NCBI GenBank assembly: GCA_903813345.2
Contig: CAIIXF020000012.1
Span: forward strand, 12,504,932-12,568,931
Source: Owenia fusiformis
Lineage: Eukaryota > Annelida > Polychaeta > Sabellida > Oweniidae
DNA length: 64,000 nucleotides
Direction: 5' to 3'
Position numbers and translations under genes: made by a program. Numbering within the stretch: position 1 is the first letter of the stretch; every line of letters starts with the position of its first letter. This document shows positions 57,701 through 64,000 of this stretch, piece after piece. The notes below the pieces were generated by a model. That model saw only the letters and a program-made list of their open reading frames with translations, searched no databases and was not told where the DNA came from.

Positions 57701-59795
57701 TGATATTATCAATAGTACTATGCCCATAGGGTTTAAAAGGACACTCAGAAAATGCGTAAGCATTTAGTTAGTAGATTATATATAGTAATATAATGAAGTA
57801 ACTTTTTGAGTTTCTCCATTATGAAATGGAACATTCTAGCTAGCTTAATCCACTATTGCCATCAATTATCCATCTACCATGTCTACAAACAAGTTCTCTA
57901 TTGGAAACATTCATGTATGTGAATAATAGTAACCTTTTCTAATCAAATTACAAACTATTTTTCCATCAATTCTAATAATGATGACTTTACTATTCAGTTG
58001 ATTAAAAGTATTGCCCTTACCTCGCTACACTAAGAAGTGACATTGTGACAATTGCTGAAGTAAACTTTTCTTTATCTTTCTCAATTGCAATGCCATCTAT
58101 AACCTTGCCGGTATAAAACGGCACAAATATTTCAGCTGAAATAGAATATGGTGAACTGAATTCAACAATGTTTTTCTCTTCAACCAACTATTGAAAACAT
58201 TCTGTAAAAACACGGTATTTGATGTAATCTTGACTGATTGACAACAATTTAATGCGAAAATCATTTAGAAATATTTTATATAACTGTTTTTGTTAACATT
58301 CTTTGTTTTTTTAGTGCAATTGTTTTTGCTCCTTTCTACCAATTCTTGAGAATGAAAAAATGTCTTTCCGAAACTTGTTGGAACAAAATAGCATATACAA
58401 CATGTTTTTAGACCTCTCAATATTATAGTTATACAAAGGAATTTTTGATTGATTTTAAAAAAAGTATTCAAAAAAATTTAAACAGAATCCCCCCAAAATA
58501 GATAAAAATCAAGATACATCTTTTATTTCATTAACAAAATACTTTTTTTAAATCAACCAAAATTTCCTTTGTACAATTACAATATTGAGAGACCTAAACA
58601 TATTGTGTTTATGTCGTTTTATTCCAATGAGGTTCGGAAAGATGTTTCATTTCACTCTGGAAACATGATACCAAGAACAAAACAAGTGTTTGATGTGTTT
58701 CCTAAAACAATATAGATGAAAGTATATACATATTTTTCAAATTATACTGTTACCATTCAAAAGATCACCATCAAATTGACGATGTGTTAAATTTTTAGAT
58801 TTTTATGACTTGTTTAAGAGAAACGTGTGTTCAAAAAGTTCACCATATCGATACCACTCCTTTGCAAAACTATAAAATATAAATTGTTCGTCAGTTTAAT
58901 TCAAAATGCACTTTTAAGAAATAGTTGTAAATCTGGCTAAGTTTGTATCTGAATTTACTTTTGCATTCCAAGTGTACTTCAAAAATACATCTTGGTCACA
59001 AAAACTGTTGCCATATCCAGATCTGATTCATAATTGCAAAAAAATATAATACTTACATACTGCTGCTACGCAAAGGAAGATAAACGCAGGCAAAAGAATG
59101 AACCAGTCTTTTTTAGACATAGACAGCAATCTTCCCACAGCACTGAAACTTTCCTTCACCTTTTTCTCATCGTTGTTGTTAGGTGATACATCGTCAATAT
59201 GGGTACTGGTGCTATTGCCTAGCAACGGTTGTCGCTCTGGATCAGTTTTGTTTATTTTAGCTAGTCTACTCTGAGGGGGCGCTATATTTCCTAGTATAAC
59301 CCATTGTGTGTAAAACATGATTGTGCAAAGTAAGGTAAAACCAAAAATACTCCAAAACCATGGCTTTTGAAAGTCAGTGTTAGAGTCAGAATGGACAAGT
59401 AGTTTCACAAGTGTAACTGTCCACATTGCCACAGCGATGAGGATTATTGTCGTCCTGTATTGTACTTTTTGTATGCGCTCTATGGAACTTTGAGGACTAT
59501 ATATAATAGCCACGCAGGTTCCCAATAGCAACGAGACTCTAAACAGACTAAACACCCACAGGTCAAAGATGGACGTCCCGAATTGGTAGCCATAGACATC
59601 ATTGGTGTAATATTTATAACAATCATTGCCATGACAGAATAGTATTGTTGTTGTTCCCAAATCGACCAAGTTTGTAAATATAATTGCTCCAATCGTGCAA
59701 ATTTTCTTCACAGATTCAACCATTTTTGTATACTTGCTCCAAGTTTTAGTATGAATAGTTTGTTGCTTTGGAAACCCACAACATCGAATGCTGAT
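48276..59795 (-). CDS. ABCB9: ABCB9/TAP-like half ABC transporter, copy 1, with a frameshift in exon 8
   Basis: Coding exons in transcript order: 59723-59057, 58135-58021, 54545-54415, 54151-54056, 53863-53754, 51178-51101, 50603-50484, 50316-50187, 50075-49884, 49505-49332, 49196-49007, 48757-48276. Family role: ATP-driven peptide transport across lysosomal (ABCB9) or ER (TAP) membranes as a dimer. Seen: an N-terminal four-helix TMD0, a polar linker with ERQPLL (163-168), the six-helix core, Walker [10 protein letters not shown] (562-570 if exon 8 were in frame), a Q-loop in GQEPVLYA, signature LSGGQKQR across the last splice, Walker [14 protein letters not shown] and the H-loop IIAHRLS. All junctions agree in phase except exon 8, which is one base too long and hits TGA. 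As sequenced the protein would lose its ATPase domain: pseudogene, allele or base-calling error. Confidence 0.88.
49007..49196 (-). CDS. ABCB9: ABC copy 1 exon 11: Q-loop and X-loop
   Basis: Acceptor TTTTATTGTACAG, donor TCAG|GTAAAG. It encodes [15 protein letters not shown] and TGEKGAQLS, the TxTGEKG X-loop typical of TAP-type exporters. Confidence 0.95.
49332..49505 (-). CDS. ABCB9: ABC copy 1 exon 10: Walker A
   Basis: Acceptor ATTTTATTTCAG, donor AAAG|GTATCG, phase 0 both sides. It encodes [20 protein letters not shown] then [14 protein letters not shown]. Confidence 0.95.
49506..49883 (-). other. ABC copy 1 intron 9
   Basis: Contains a diverged partial repeat of the preceding exon edge: text such as CCCACTGGGGCTTACTAAGG and CTCTGGGTTGAC at about 49617-49660 resembles the plus-strand text at 49453-49493. 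This suggests a small local duplication of the Walker A exon end. Confidence 0.6.
49884..50075 (-). CDS. ABCB9: ABC copy 1 exon 9: TMD-NBD junction
   Basis: Acceptor CATATTCTAG, donor TTAAG|GTATGT. It encodes [20 protein letters not shown] and [15 protein letters not shown]; the tyrosine of FSYPSR is the A-loop residue that stacks on adenine. Confidence 0.95.
50187..50316 (-). CDS. ABCB9: ABC copy 1 exon 8 with +1 frameshift
   Basis: Acceptor AAATCCCAG, donor TTGAG|GTACAT. It starts in frame ([19 protein letters not shown], then SFILYQ). The family continues with a V/L-x-L-G block, which here is VELGAVIE but one base out of frame: CAG-A-GTGGAG. The exon is 130 nt where both neighbours need a multiple of three. 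The unshifted frame reaches TGA at the exon's last codon. Confidence 0.9.
50317..50483 (-). other. ABC copy 1 intron 7
   Basis: 167 bp, AT-rich, no features seen. Confidence 0.7.
50484..50603 (-). CDS. ABCB9: ABC copy 1 exon 7
   Basis: Acceptor TTATTGCTCAG, donor AACAAG|GTAAGA, 120 nt in phase 0. It encodes [26 protein letters not shown] is the conserved coupling-helix stretch of B-family half-transporters. Confidence 0.94.
50604..51100 (-). other. ABC copy 1 intron 6
   Basis: About 500 bp of AT-rich sequence with nothing recognisable. Confidence 0.6.
51101..51178 (-). CDS. ABCB9: ABC copy 1 exon 6
   Basis: 78 nt, acceptor GTATTTTCAG, donor ACG|GTAAAT. It encodes [20 protein letters not shown], matching the family's long cytosolic helix that precedes VRSFANE. 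Confidence 0.93.
51509..52001. mobile_element. Fold-back element, arms about 195 bp, near identical
   Basis: Left GAGTTGTTTGTAGAATGAAT and right ATTCATTCTACAAACAACTC are perfect complements. The arms continue with few mismatches to CACCCAGGTATTTTTATTTT. The spacer of about 110 bp also occurs at 598-720. High arm identity suggests recent activity or gene conversion between arms. Confidence 0.9.
52658..53100 (+). mobile_element. MITE, GATGCGAGTAG family, copy E
   Basis: Full-length copy with GATGCGAGTAGAAATAATC near the start and CTACTCGCATCTGAG near the end. It is nested inside the element at 52339-53707. Confidence 0.85.
53109..53331 (+). repeat. 93-bp direct repeat around a tRNA 3'-half-like sequence
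   Basis: GTCAAGAAGTCTTTTAAGG through CTACATACACACTG occurs at 53109-53203 and 53239-53331. Between them, 53204-53238 reads GAGGTCCCGAGTTCAATTCC then CGGACTAGCCCCCA. This has the T-arm loop TTCAATT with a nearly complete five-pair stem and an encoded CCA end. No matching 5' tRNA half was found, so it is a tRNA-derived fragment, not a gene. Confidence 0.55.
53754..53863 (-). CDS. ABCB9: ABC copy 1 exon 5
   Basis: Acceptor TTTCTCCTGCAG, donor CGAG|GTAAGG. It encodes [20 protein letters not shown] then [16 protein letters not shown], a membrane helix pair of the core domain. Confidence 0.94.
54056..54151 (-). CDS. ABCB9: ABC copy 1 exon 4
   Basis: Acceptor ATCATTGTAG, donor GCAA|GTAAGT. It encodes [18 protein letters not shown] and [10 protein letters not shown], matching the RTGDLxSRLTSDT block of TAP-type transporters. 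Confidence 0.94.
54415..54545 (-). CDS. ABCB9: ABC copy 1 exon 3
   Basis: Acceptor ATATTTTTGCAG, donor ACAG|GTACAC. It encodes [20 protein letters not shown], then [25 protein letters not shown] is the conserved elbow preceding the SRLTSD block. Confidence 0.94.
54674..55170. mobile_element. Pogo/Tigger-like non-autonomous element
   Basis: Left end ACAGTAAAACCTGTCTAATC and, inverted from the right, CTGTATAACCTGTATATCTG share CTGT-A-AACCTGT and the following GAACACC. The CAGTA(A/G)AACC start followed by ATCCGAAC is typical of pogo-type termini. Internal text repeats 'aggtgttcacatt' several times. It has no transposase. Confidence 0.65.
55119..57533 (+). CDS. LINE reverse transcriptase, 804-codon open frame, 5'-truncated
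   Basis: The first 20 or so codons read through the adjacent pogo-like element, so the real LINE coding starts near 55178. Seen: [15 protein letters not shown], a thumb-side linker common before LINE polymerase domains; [39 protein letters not shown]; and the catalytic box AYADDLA with YADD at codons 433-436. A C-terminal zinc-finger-like set C724-C727-H737-C742 follows. No apurinic endonuclease domain is present, so it is a truncated non-LTR element; the family pattern is closest to the CR1/Jockey-type groups, though I cannot fix the clade. The frame has no internal stop. Confidence 0.9.
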   Translation: MFRLGGVRISQVFRYTGYTVIPLKKFMKHQKPFWNSHLTRLKKQQKRAWHVWVNAGRPRDVMDTTRKIYKDSKRIFRAAFNKYKVEYEHKKLNDLYELDEMDQRTFWYLLNKSRQCNSKSTGAVRADNGEIIMDPSAVCNEWQSYFCKLASFDHRDIFDNHFENEVVSDMNMMKMNSVFNKDGILDTDFTTEEVNKCILKLNNNRAAGHDGLNAEHIKYGGPCMTTFLTLLFNVIRVSEYIPENFCTGILIPLLKSGNKDCLNKDHHRGITLMSILRKLFDNIVLARMLPRLRNAIPQLQGASVEKCSSLHTSFLLQEVISHNVKEGVFLALMDIRKAFDGTWIDGLFCKLYQTGINGLAWRILYQSYCKYKCRVLVNGVMNSESFYVRRGVHQGGVCSMHLYQFFIADLLNDLIDSNCIAKIGGHPVGCPAYADDLALITTEPEYMNTLLKVAHEYSRRWRFEFHPDKCVIMTYGPAKRTSYDFKLGTASLKTVQTAQHVGIPLGKTKDHVKSAISAARRKYCSLLGLGNGCGGIHPLLASKLYWSFAYPTMTYGCAVIPYSEDDIKLMECAHREIGKRIQSLPKNTPDPVATRLLDTNVTCKHMKSPIYYMWETVLKYNLTDIVNEMVFNAKYPSKLNFRYTIYKRVKDFNTRTTVLSTLMYKSLNMMAGSLLEFKPNVWWIIAKNNPNFVYCTKIMIKLLTGTYDLNSRRREGDTSVCKTCVLCELNENETVKHFLLKCPALSGVREPMINIAMTNLNVQDDNFILKVILGIVCCDNEKLLSISQKVYIMHKQRQLLLKNV
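55171..57655 (+). mobile_element. 5'-truncated non-LTR retrotransposon (LINE)
   Basis: It spans the polymerase frame and a 3'UTR of about 120 bp ending in GAGGCAAATAAATTATACAT with an AT-rich tail. It lies antisense to the ABC gene, so its signals do not end the host transcript. Truncation at the 5' end is the usual outcome of target-primed insertion. I could not define target duplications. Confidence 0.8.
58021..58135 (-). CDS. ABCB9: ABC copy 1 exon 2
   Basis: Acceptor TTCTATTTCAG, donor GCGAG|GTAAGG. It encodes [20 protein letters not shown]; FxPxYTGKVID is a hallmark of the first core helix in TAP and ABCB9. Confidence 0.94.
58136..59056 (-). other. ABC copy 1 intron 1
   Basis: Mostly the second copy of the ATATGGTGAACT MITE (58145-58853), whose end lies only about 10 bp from the acceptor of exon 2. 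Nothing else recognised. Confidence 0.8.
58145..58853. mobile_element. MITE with ATATGGTGAACT ends, copy 2
   Basis: Aligns along its whole length with 43161-43854, sharing GGTGAACTGAATTCAACAAT at the start and GTTCACCATATCGATA at the end, with scattered changes. Confidence 0.85.
59057..59795 (-). CDS. ABCB9: ABC copy 1 exon 1: TMD0 and linker
   Basis: Acceptor TTTATTTCCAG at 59796, so a 5'UTR exon lies further upstream; the ATG at 59723 starts [20 protein letters not shown]. Four hydrophobic spans are seen at about residues 8-29, 55-75, 91-110 and 122-144. A polar linker with ERQPLLG (an ExxxLL sorting-type motif) and NNNDEKK follows, then the start of the core domain. The donor AGTAT|GTAAGT is chosen over a GTATGT six bases earlier because it keeps the phase. 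Confidence 0.88.
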
Positions 59796-59909
59796 CTGGA
59801 AATAAACAAACATTACATTGTATTACATTCGTAAAAACATTCACATCAAATAAAATTTAATTGTATTCTGTTTTATACCTTCCTATTCTATCTGCGTCAC
59901 TCTCTCTTA

Positions 59910-60674
59910 TTAAGGTCTCATGGAAGTTAACAGGAAATGACAAAACAAAAAATGACAAAGCCATGCTGGATTTTGAAAATTTTTTGAACCAAGATAACAG
60001 AGTTCTGTTTGGACCTCCAGTCAGTTTAACTAGTTCCAAATATCATTTACATGACCAGGAACACAATTGAAAGGGTCAGAATGACCATAAACATGATAAA
60101 ATAACCTTTTTAGCCCTCTGAAAATGTGACTGAAAAATAGCTAAAAGTAGGTGCTCAGGAAAGGTCAATGAACAGAATCTTTTGATTTTTTCAGAATATG
60201 TGTCCAATATATTGCTCTAAATGACACAATCTTTGAAATTTTAAAAAATCGTCTGAAACAATAATGGCTGTAGTAAAAAGGAAAATAGATCGATTTTCAA
60301 TTCAGTTTTTTTCAATTTTTTCTTTTTCTAAGAATGATATCAAATTTTTTTGAATTGTATCATTTAGAGCAATATATTGGGCACATTTTCTGAAAAAGTC
60401 AAAAGATTCTGTTCAGTGACCTTTCCTGAGCACCTACTCTTAGCTATTTTTTAGTCACATTTTCAGAGGGCTGAAAAGGTTATTCTATCATGTTTATGGT
60501 CATTCTGACCATTTCAACTGTGTTCCTGGTCATGTAAATGATATGTGGAACTAGTTAAACTGACTGGAGGTCCAAACAGAACTCTGTTATCTTGGTTCAA
60601 AAGATTTTCAAAATCCAGCATGGCTTTGTCATTTTTTGTTTTGTCACTTCCTGTTAACTTCCATGAGACCTTAA
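59910..60674. repeat. Long near-perfect palindrome, arms about 330 bp
   Basis: The left arm starts TTAAGGTCTCATGGAAGTTA and the right arm ends with its complement. Matching segments include GGACCTCCAGTCAGTTTAAC, AAAGCCATGCTGG and CAATATATTGCTCTAAATGA. The arms differ at only a few percent of positions around a loop of about 100 bp. It lies about 115 bp upstream of the first coding exon of ABC copy 1, so it is probably in its first intron or promoter. Confidence 0.92.
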
Positions 60675-62669
60675 AACTATATCGTAATCACCATGCGTCA
60701 TGCACTCTTAGCCCCCCGGGGTTAGCCCCCTGCGTTAAATCTGGCACCTAAATGAAGCAAAATCAACAGCTGGTGAGGTCGGTGCCATGATGATCCCCTG
60801 TCGTGAGAGAATCCTAGGGCAAACTCTCAGACGAAATATATTTGCAAACAATAGAATAAACTTAGTGGCCCGTCTATCCTCACGGCCCTTCTTACTCCGC
60901 AGTCTCATGGTGTTCATTAAAAATTCAAACTTGCCAAAAGCCACCTGTTTAATTATTCATAAGCTTTTGCACTCTATTCCACCAATGACTGTGTTGTACT
61001 CATTATGTCTTGGGCTGATATAAAGATGGCAGAATAGTAAAGTTCTCTCAATGACACTTTAACATGTAACATCATCACCAATGATAATAACTGAAATAAT
61101 GAGACAAAATTTGCAGCTCCTCCATAAGATTAACATGCAACTCAGGATGAGGCCTGGTCACCTGACAACCCTCATCGACCACCATTAAATCTCGTGGATT
61201 AGTTCCTCAGGAGCTACCAGGTTACTATCTTATTCACCGTGCGTATTTGATCCTCCCCATTCACCCTAAGCCTGTGTTAAACTATCATATTCATCCTGCG
61301 ATACATCGATGTCGCCGTCTCCAATTTACCATCCTTTTCGTTTTTGCCTTCGTTGTATAACACCAATGATGGTAACTATTAGTATTAAAGCATTCCGCGT
61401 TCAGTACAGATTGGAATACATGTTTTGTTTATATTAGTAGTAGTTAGACATGCTTAGTTAGGTTAAACTGACTTTCCAACCTTGCATACAAATCTGTGTA
61501 TTATGCTTAATATTGAAAATATGGGAGATCATTTCGATGCGATGTTCTCCTGGTTATACAGTACGAGAAACAATAATAGTCAATGGAGAATTCATTCTTT
61601 TGAAAAAGGCGAATCAATTCACTATACACAGACTCCAGCTTGGCTACTTATTGCATGGAAAAGGCGAACGTCACCTCAAACAGCCGAACAAGGCATTGGG
61701 CAATTCCAGCTTTACCAGGAACAGCAGATATACTATGCACATACTCGTACTCAATGGAAGGTAAGGACAAGAAGAGCAACACTTCAACAAACTTATGAAG
61801 ATGCATCTATTGTTGCCACAACATATATTTATTTATTCGTCAAAAAAGAAAAGTAGTATGAGTTGTACATTCTCTTTTAGACTAGATAATTCATTTGTAA
61901 ACATTTAAAATTCATCTCAATACTGTAACTACATTTACTTCTAAAATGTATATCTTGGCACAAAATATCATTAAGTATAGGGTGTCCAAAAAGAAAGACG
62001 AACATAGGATACAAAAAGTGGATATGAAATCAAAGGCCTACTATGCATATTTTCAACATTCTATTAACTTTTTGACTTCATAGTATTTTCAATGGATTGA
62101 TAAGTACATTACTTTGTCTTTTATTGGACACCAAAAAACAGCTCAAACGGGCCACATCAAAGCTTACAATAAATTATCAAATAATATTTTTGATCTATCA
62201 AGTTTATATATCAAGTTTTTGCCAATGTCAATGAAAGATAGCGAATTTGTTTGTATCACAGGATCCATTCATTTCTATAGAAGTGTCGCCATCTTTTAAA
62301 TCAAGAGTTATTTAAAACATGCACTTTGTCAAACATGGGCATGTACTACTAATAATCTCTGAACTATAAATGCTTTTTTCTGCTTGGAATTTTTTTTCTA
62401 TGTTCAATATTAATGCAAATCTTTGATTCAGTGTGTGAGTAACATGTTTCAATGATTATTTTATCCTTTTTTCTTCTGAAGTAAGCATAGTGGGGCTTTA
62501 AGTGATGATTTGGTTGCTAAGGTGACCACTCAGCTGCAACACAGAGCAGGTATGATACCCAATAACATCTCCAATGTGATATTCAAAACTGTTGGCCTAC
62601 TTAAAAACAAATTACAATTGAATTCCCTCAGAGGAAAACAAATGTATTAAAGTACTATGGAAATTACAA
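60675..62669. other. Spacer between ABC copies
   Basis: It must hold the 5' end of copy 1 and the 3'UTR of copy 2. Overlapping open frames at about 61482-61856 (124 and 83 codons) and 60735-61023 match nothing I know. A single transposon-like end (TATAGGGTGTCCAAAAAG) lies at about 61978. No AATAAA for copy 2 was evident. Confidence 0.5.
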
Positions 62670-63151
62670 TTACATAGATCCCACTCCTGTGTCTATTAAA
62701 GAGCCAACTCTCACTCTGGGAATGTCCACCAATGATGAAGATTCTCCCCTCGTTGTACCTCTATTCTTCAATTCCAAATCCTCACTCTCTTGTCTATCAA
62801 TTCTATGAATATCACTCTGAGTTAATTCTTTCTCTTTTGGAGTATTCTCAAACCCTAGCAACTGGCGACGAACAAGTTGTGAATACATTCCACCATTTTG
62901 TAATAAGTCTCTATGTTTTCCTTGTTCAACAACTTGTCCTTTTTCAATGACAACGATTCTATCAGCACGTTCTACTGTGCTAAGTCTATGGGCGATGATG
63001 ATAACAGTTTTACCAGCTATGTTGTTATATATGGCTTGTTGTACTACATGTTCTGACTCTGAGTCTAGAGCACTAGTGGCTTCATCTAAGAGAAGAATGA
63101 CTGGATTACGGATTAAAGCTCTGGCTATTGCCACTCTTTGCTTTTGACCTC
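62670..63151 (-). CDS. ABC copy 2 last exon
   Basis: Acceptor ATTTCCAG, phase 1, ending in TAA. It encodes the signature completion [15 protein letters not shown], Walker B, H-loop and C-terminal tail. The coding sequence is open throughout. Confidence 0.95.
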
Positions 63152-63634
63152 CTGGAAATAAAAAATATATCACAAAATTAAAAAATAAATTTGGGTACTA
63201 TTTATTCACCAAGAATACTCTTTACAATTACATTATATATAATTCAGTTACACAAATGAAAATTCCCATTTTTGTCATTTTGGGGATTGAAATTAAAATT
63301 TTGCCTGTATTAGTTCAAACTAACATACAAAATTCCCAAATACCCAGTATTTACTGAAGTTTGATTTGAGTAGATGGAATAGCCAAAAATGAAGTATCTT
63401 GTATATATGAACAGTATTTGACCATGATTAGCACTGAGCCTTACCTGATAGCTGCGCCCCCTTCTCGCCTGTTTCTGCTTTATACTGCTCTTTGAGGTCC
63501 ATGATGAAGTTATGAGCATTGGCCAGTTTAGCAGCATGGTGTATCTTCTCTGTTCCAATATTTTCCATGCCATACGCTATGTTCTCCTCTATTGATCTAG
63601 CATATAGCACTGGTTCTTGGCCAACCAATGCAAT
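62670..63634 (-). CDS. ABCB9/TAP-like transporter, copy 2, last two coding exons (partial)
   Basis: Join 63634-63445 and 63151-62670; these exons are 190 and 482 nt, the same lengths as exons 11 and 12 of copy 1, with the same splice phases. The protein is about 95% identical over this part, keeping [39 protein letters not shown] and IIAHRLS, and differing mainly in the tail ([14 protein letters not shown], ending GVGSM). Both lie on the same strand, so the copies are head-to-tail tandem duplicates. The Walker A and membrane exons would lie beyond the window, so I cannot tell whether copy 2 is the intact one. Confidence 0.93.
63445..63634 (-). CDS. ABC copy 2 penultimate exon
   Basis: Acceptor TTTTATTGTACAG, donor ATCAG|GTAAGG. 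It encodes [15 protein letters not shown] through GEKGAQLS, with only a few substitutions relative to copy 1 (for example NIGTEK for DIGIEK). Confidence 0.95.
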
Positions 63635-63688
63635 CTGTACAATAAAACACAAATCTGCTGATTGGTCAAAGTCAGCTATTAAAATACA

Positions 63689-64000
63689 GGGTGTCCCGAA
63701 ACTATCGGGCCCCCCCTAGGCAGACATATTCCAGTGTCCTCATAGTATGTGTCATATATCATTTTAAAGTTTATCCAAAGTTACATTGATTTGCCAAGTA
63801 TCATGGTTTAACTCCCAAATGGGAAAAGTTACAGTCATTTTAAAAGTTAGTGTTTTGTCAAAATAAAGTTCAATTTTACACCACATTACTAGTCAATGAG
63901 TCCCCCCTTGGCCATGTTAACAGCAGCAATTATTTTCAGATATGACCTTAAAAGCCCTTCAAATAGGGGTGTGGAATTTTATAACCCTCTTAAAACCTGT
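63689..64000. mobile_element. TA-inserted element, left end (runs off window)
   Basis: Intron text shared with copy 1 (CAAATCTGC-GATTGGTC then AAAGTCAGC, ending TAAAATA) stops at TA and is followed by CAGGGTGTCCCGAAACTATC. In copy 1 the sequence runs on (AAAATATGTTCAG), which is the empty site. Insertion at TA and the CAGGGTGTCCC end fit a Tc1/mariner-type element. Confidence 0.75.

Larger units (their letters stand above)
54546..58020 (-). other. ABC copy 1 intron 2
   Basis: Contains a pogo-like MITE and, directly against it, a 5'-truncated LINE on the opposite strand. About 370 bp at 57656-58020 show nothing further. Confidence 0.85.

Noticed and set aside
59857-60751. Paired frames starting MELVKLTGGPNR on opposite strands
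   Set aside because: They are the two arms of the palindrome read in each direction, not two genes.
61482-61856. 124-codon frame between the ABC copies
   Set aside because: A second frame of 83 codons overlaps it in another phase, neither has a recognisable motif, and no splice or promoter context was seen. Left as unassigned.

Overview
The window is nuclear DNA of an animal, most likely a marine invertebrate. It is AT-rich, and its genes are split by GT-AG introns of 0.1 to 7.5 kb. The gene families are metazoan: a Golgi beta-1,4-galactosyltransferase-type enzyme, a secreted double von Willebrand A protein and a TAP-like ABC peptide transporter. Introns and spacers are packed with fold-back elements, MITEs, minisatellites and runs of G or C. 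I cannot name the species; a hemichordate or a lophotrochozoan would fit.

Layout. (1) 4.7-23.5 kb, plus strand: a seven-exon beta-1,4-galactosyltransferase-family gene whose exons join in phase into a 384-residue type II membrane protein. (2) 27.2-34.9 kb, minus strand, convergent with the first gene: a seven-exon gene for a 470-residue secreted protein with two VWA domains, with a TATA box just upstream of its start codon. (3) 35-48 kb: a gene-poor spacer made largely of MITEs and satellite-like repeats. (4) 48.3-59.8 kb, minus strand: a twelve-coding-exon ABCB9/TAP-like half-transporter carrying one frameshift in exon 8. A 5'-truncated LINE with an 804-codon reverse-transcriptase frame lies in one intron on the opposite strand. 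(5) 62.7 kb to the window end, minus strand: the last two coding exons of a second, very similar ABC copy, a head-to-tail tandem duplicate that runs off the window.

The most unusual structure is a set of tandem arrays that abut or copy splice junctions. Ahead of transferase exon 5, an 82-bp unit repeats nine times, each copy containing the 3' splice site and the start of the exon; only the last copy continues into the full exon. Behind exon 4 of the VWA gene, 74/80-bp units each carry a copy of the exon's 5' splice site. A third array ends directly at the acceptor of transferase exon 4. The 82-bp array was later split by a 6,608-bp CACTA-type element (terminal CACTGCGT, 3-bp GAA duplication); removing the element and one GAA restores the 82-bp spacing exactly.

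The three gene types do not form one pathway. The transferase acts in the Golgi lumen, the VWA protein is exported, and the ABC protein is expected in lysosomal or ER membranes. The transferase has Leu where vertebrate galactosyltransferases have the donor-specifying Tyr, so it may use UDP-GalNAc. All gene models rest on reading-frame continuity, splice consensus and recognised motifs; none was checked against transcripts.
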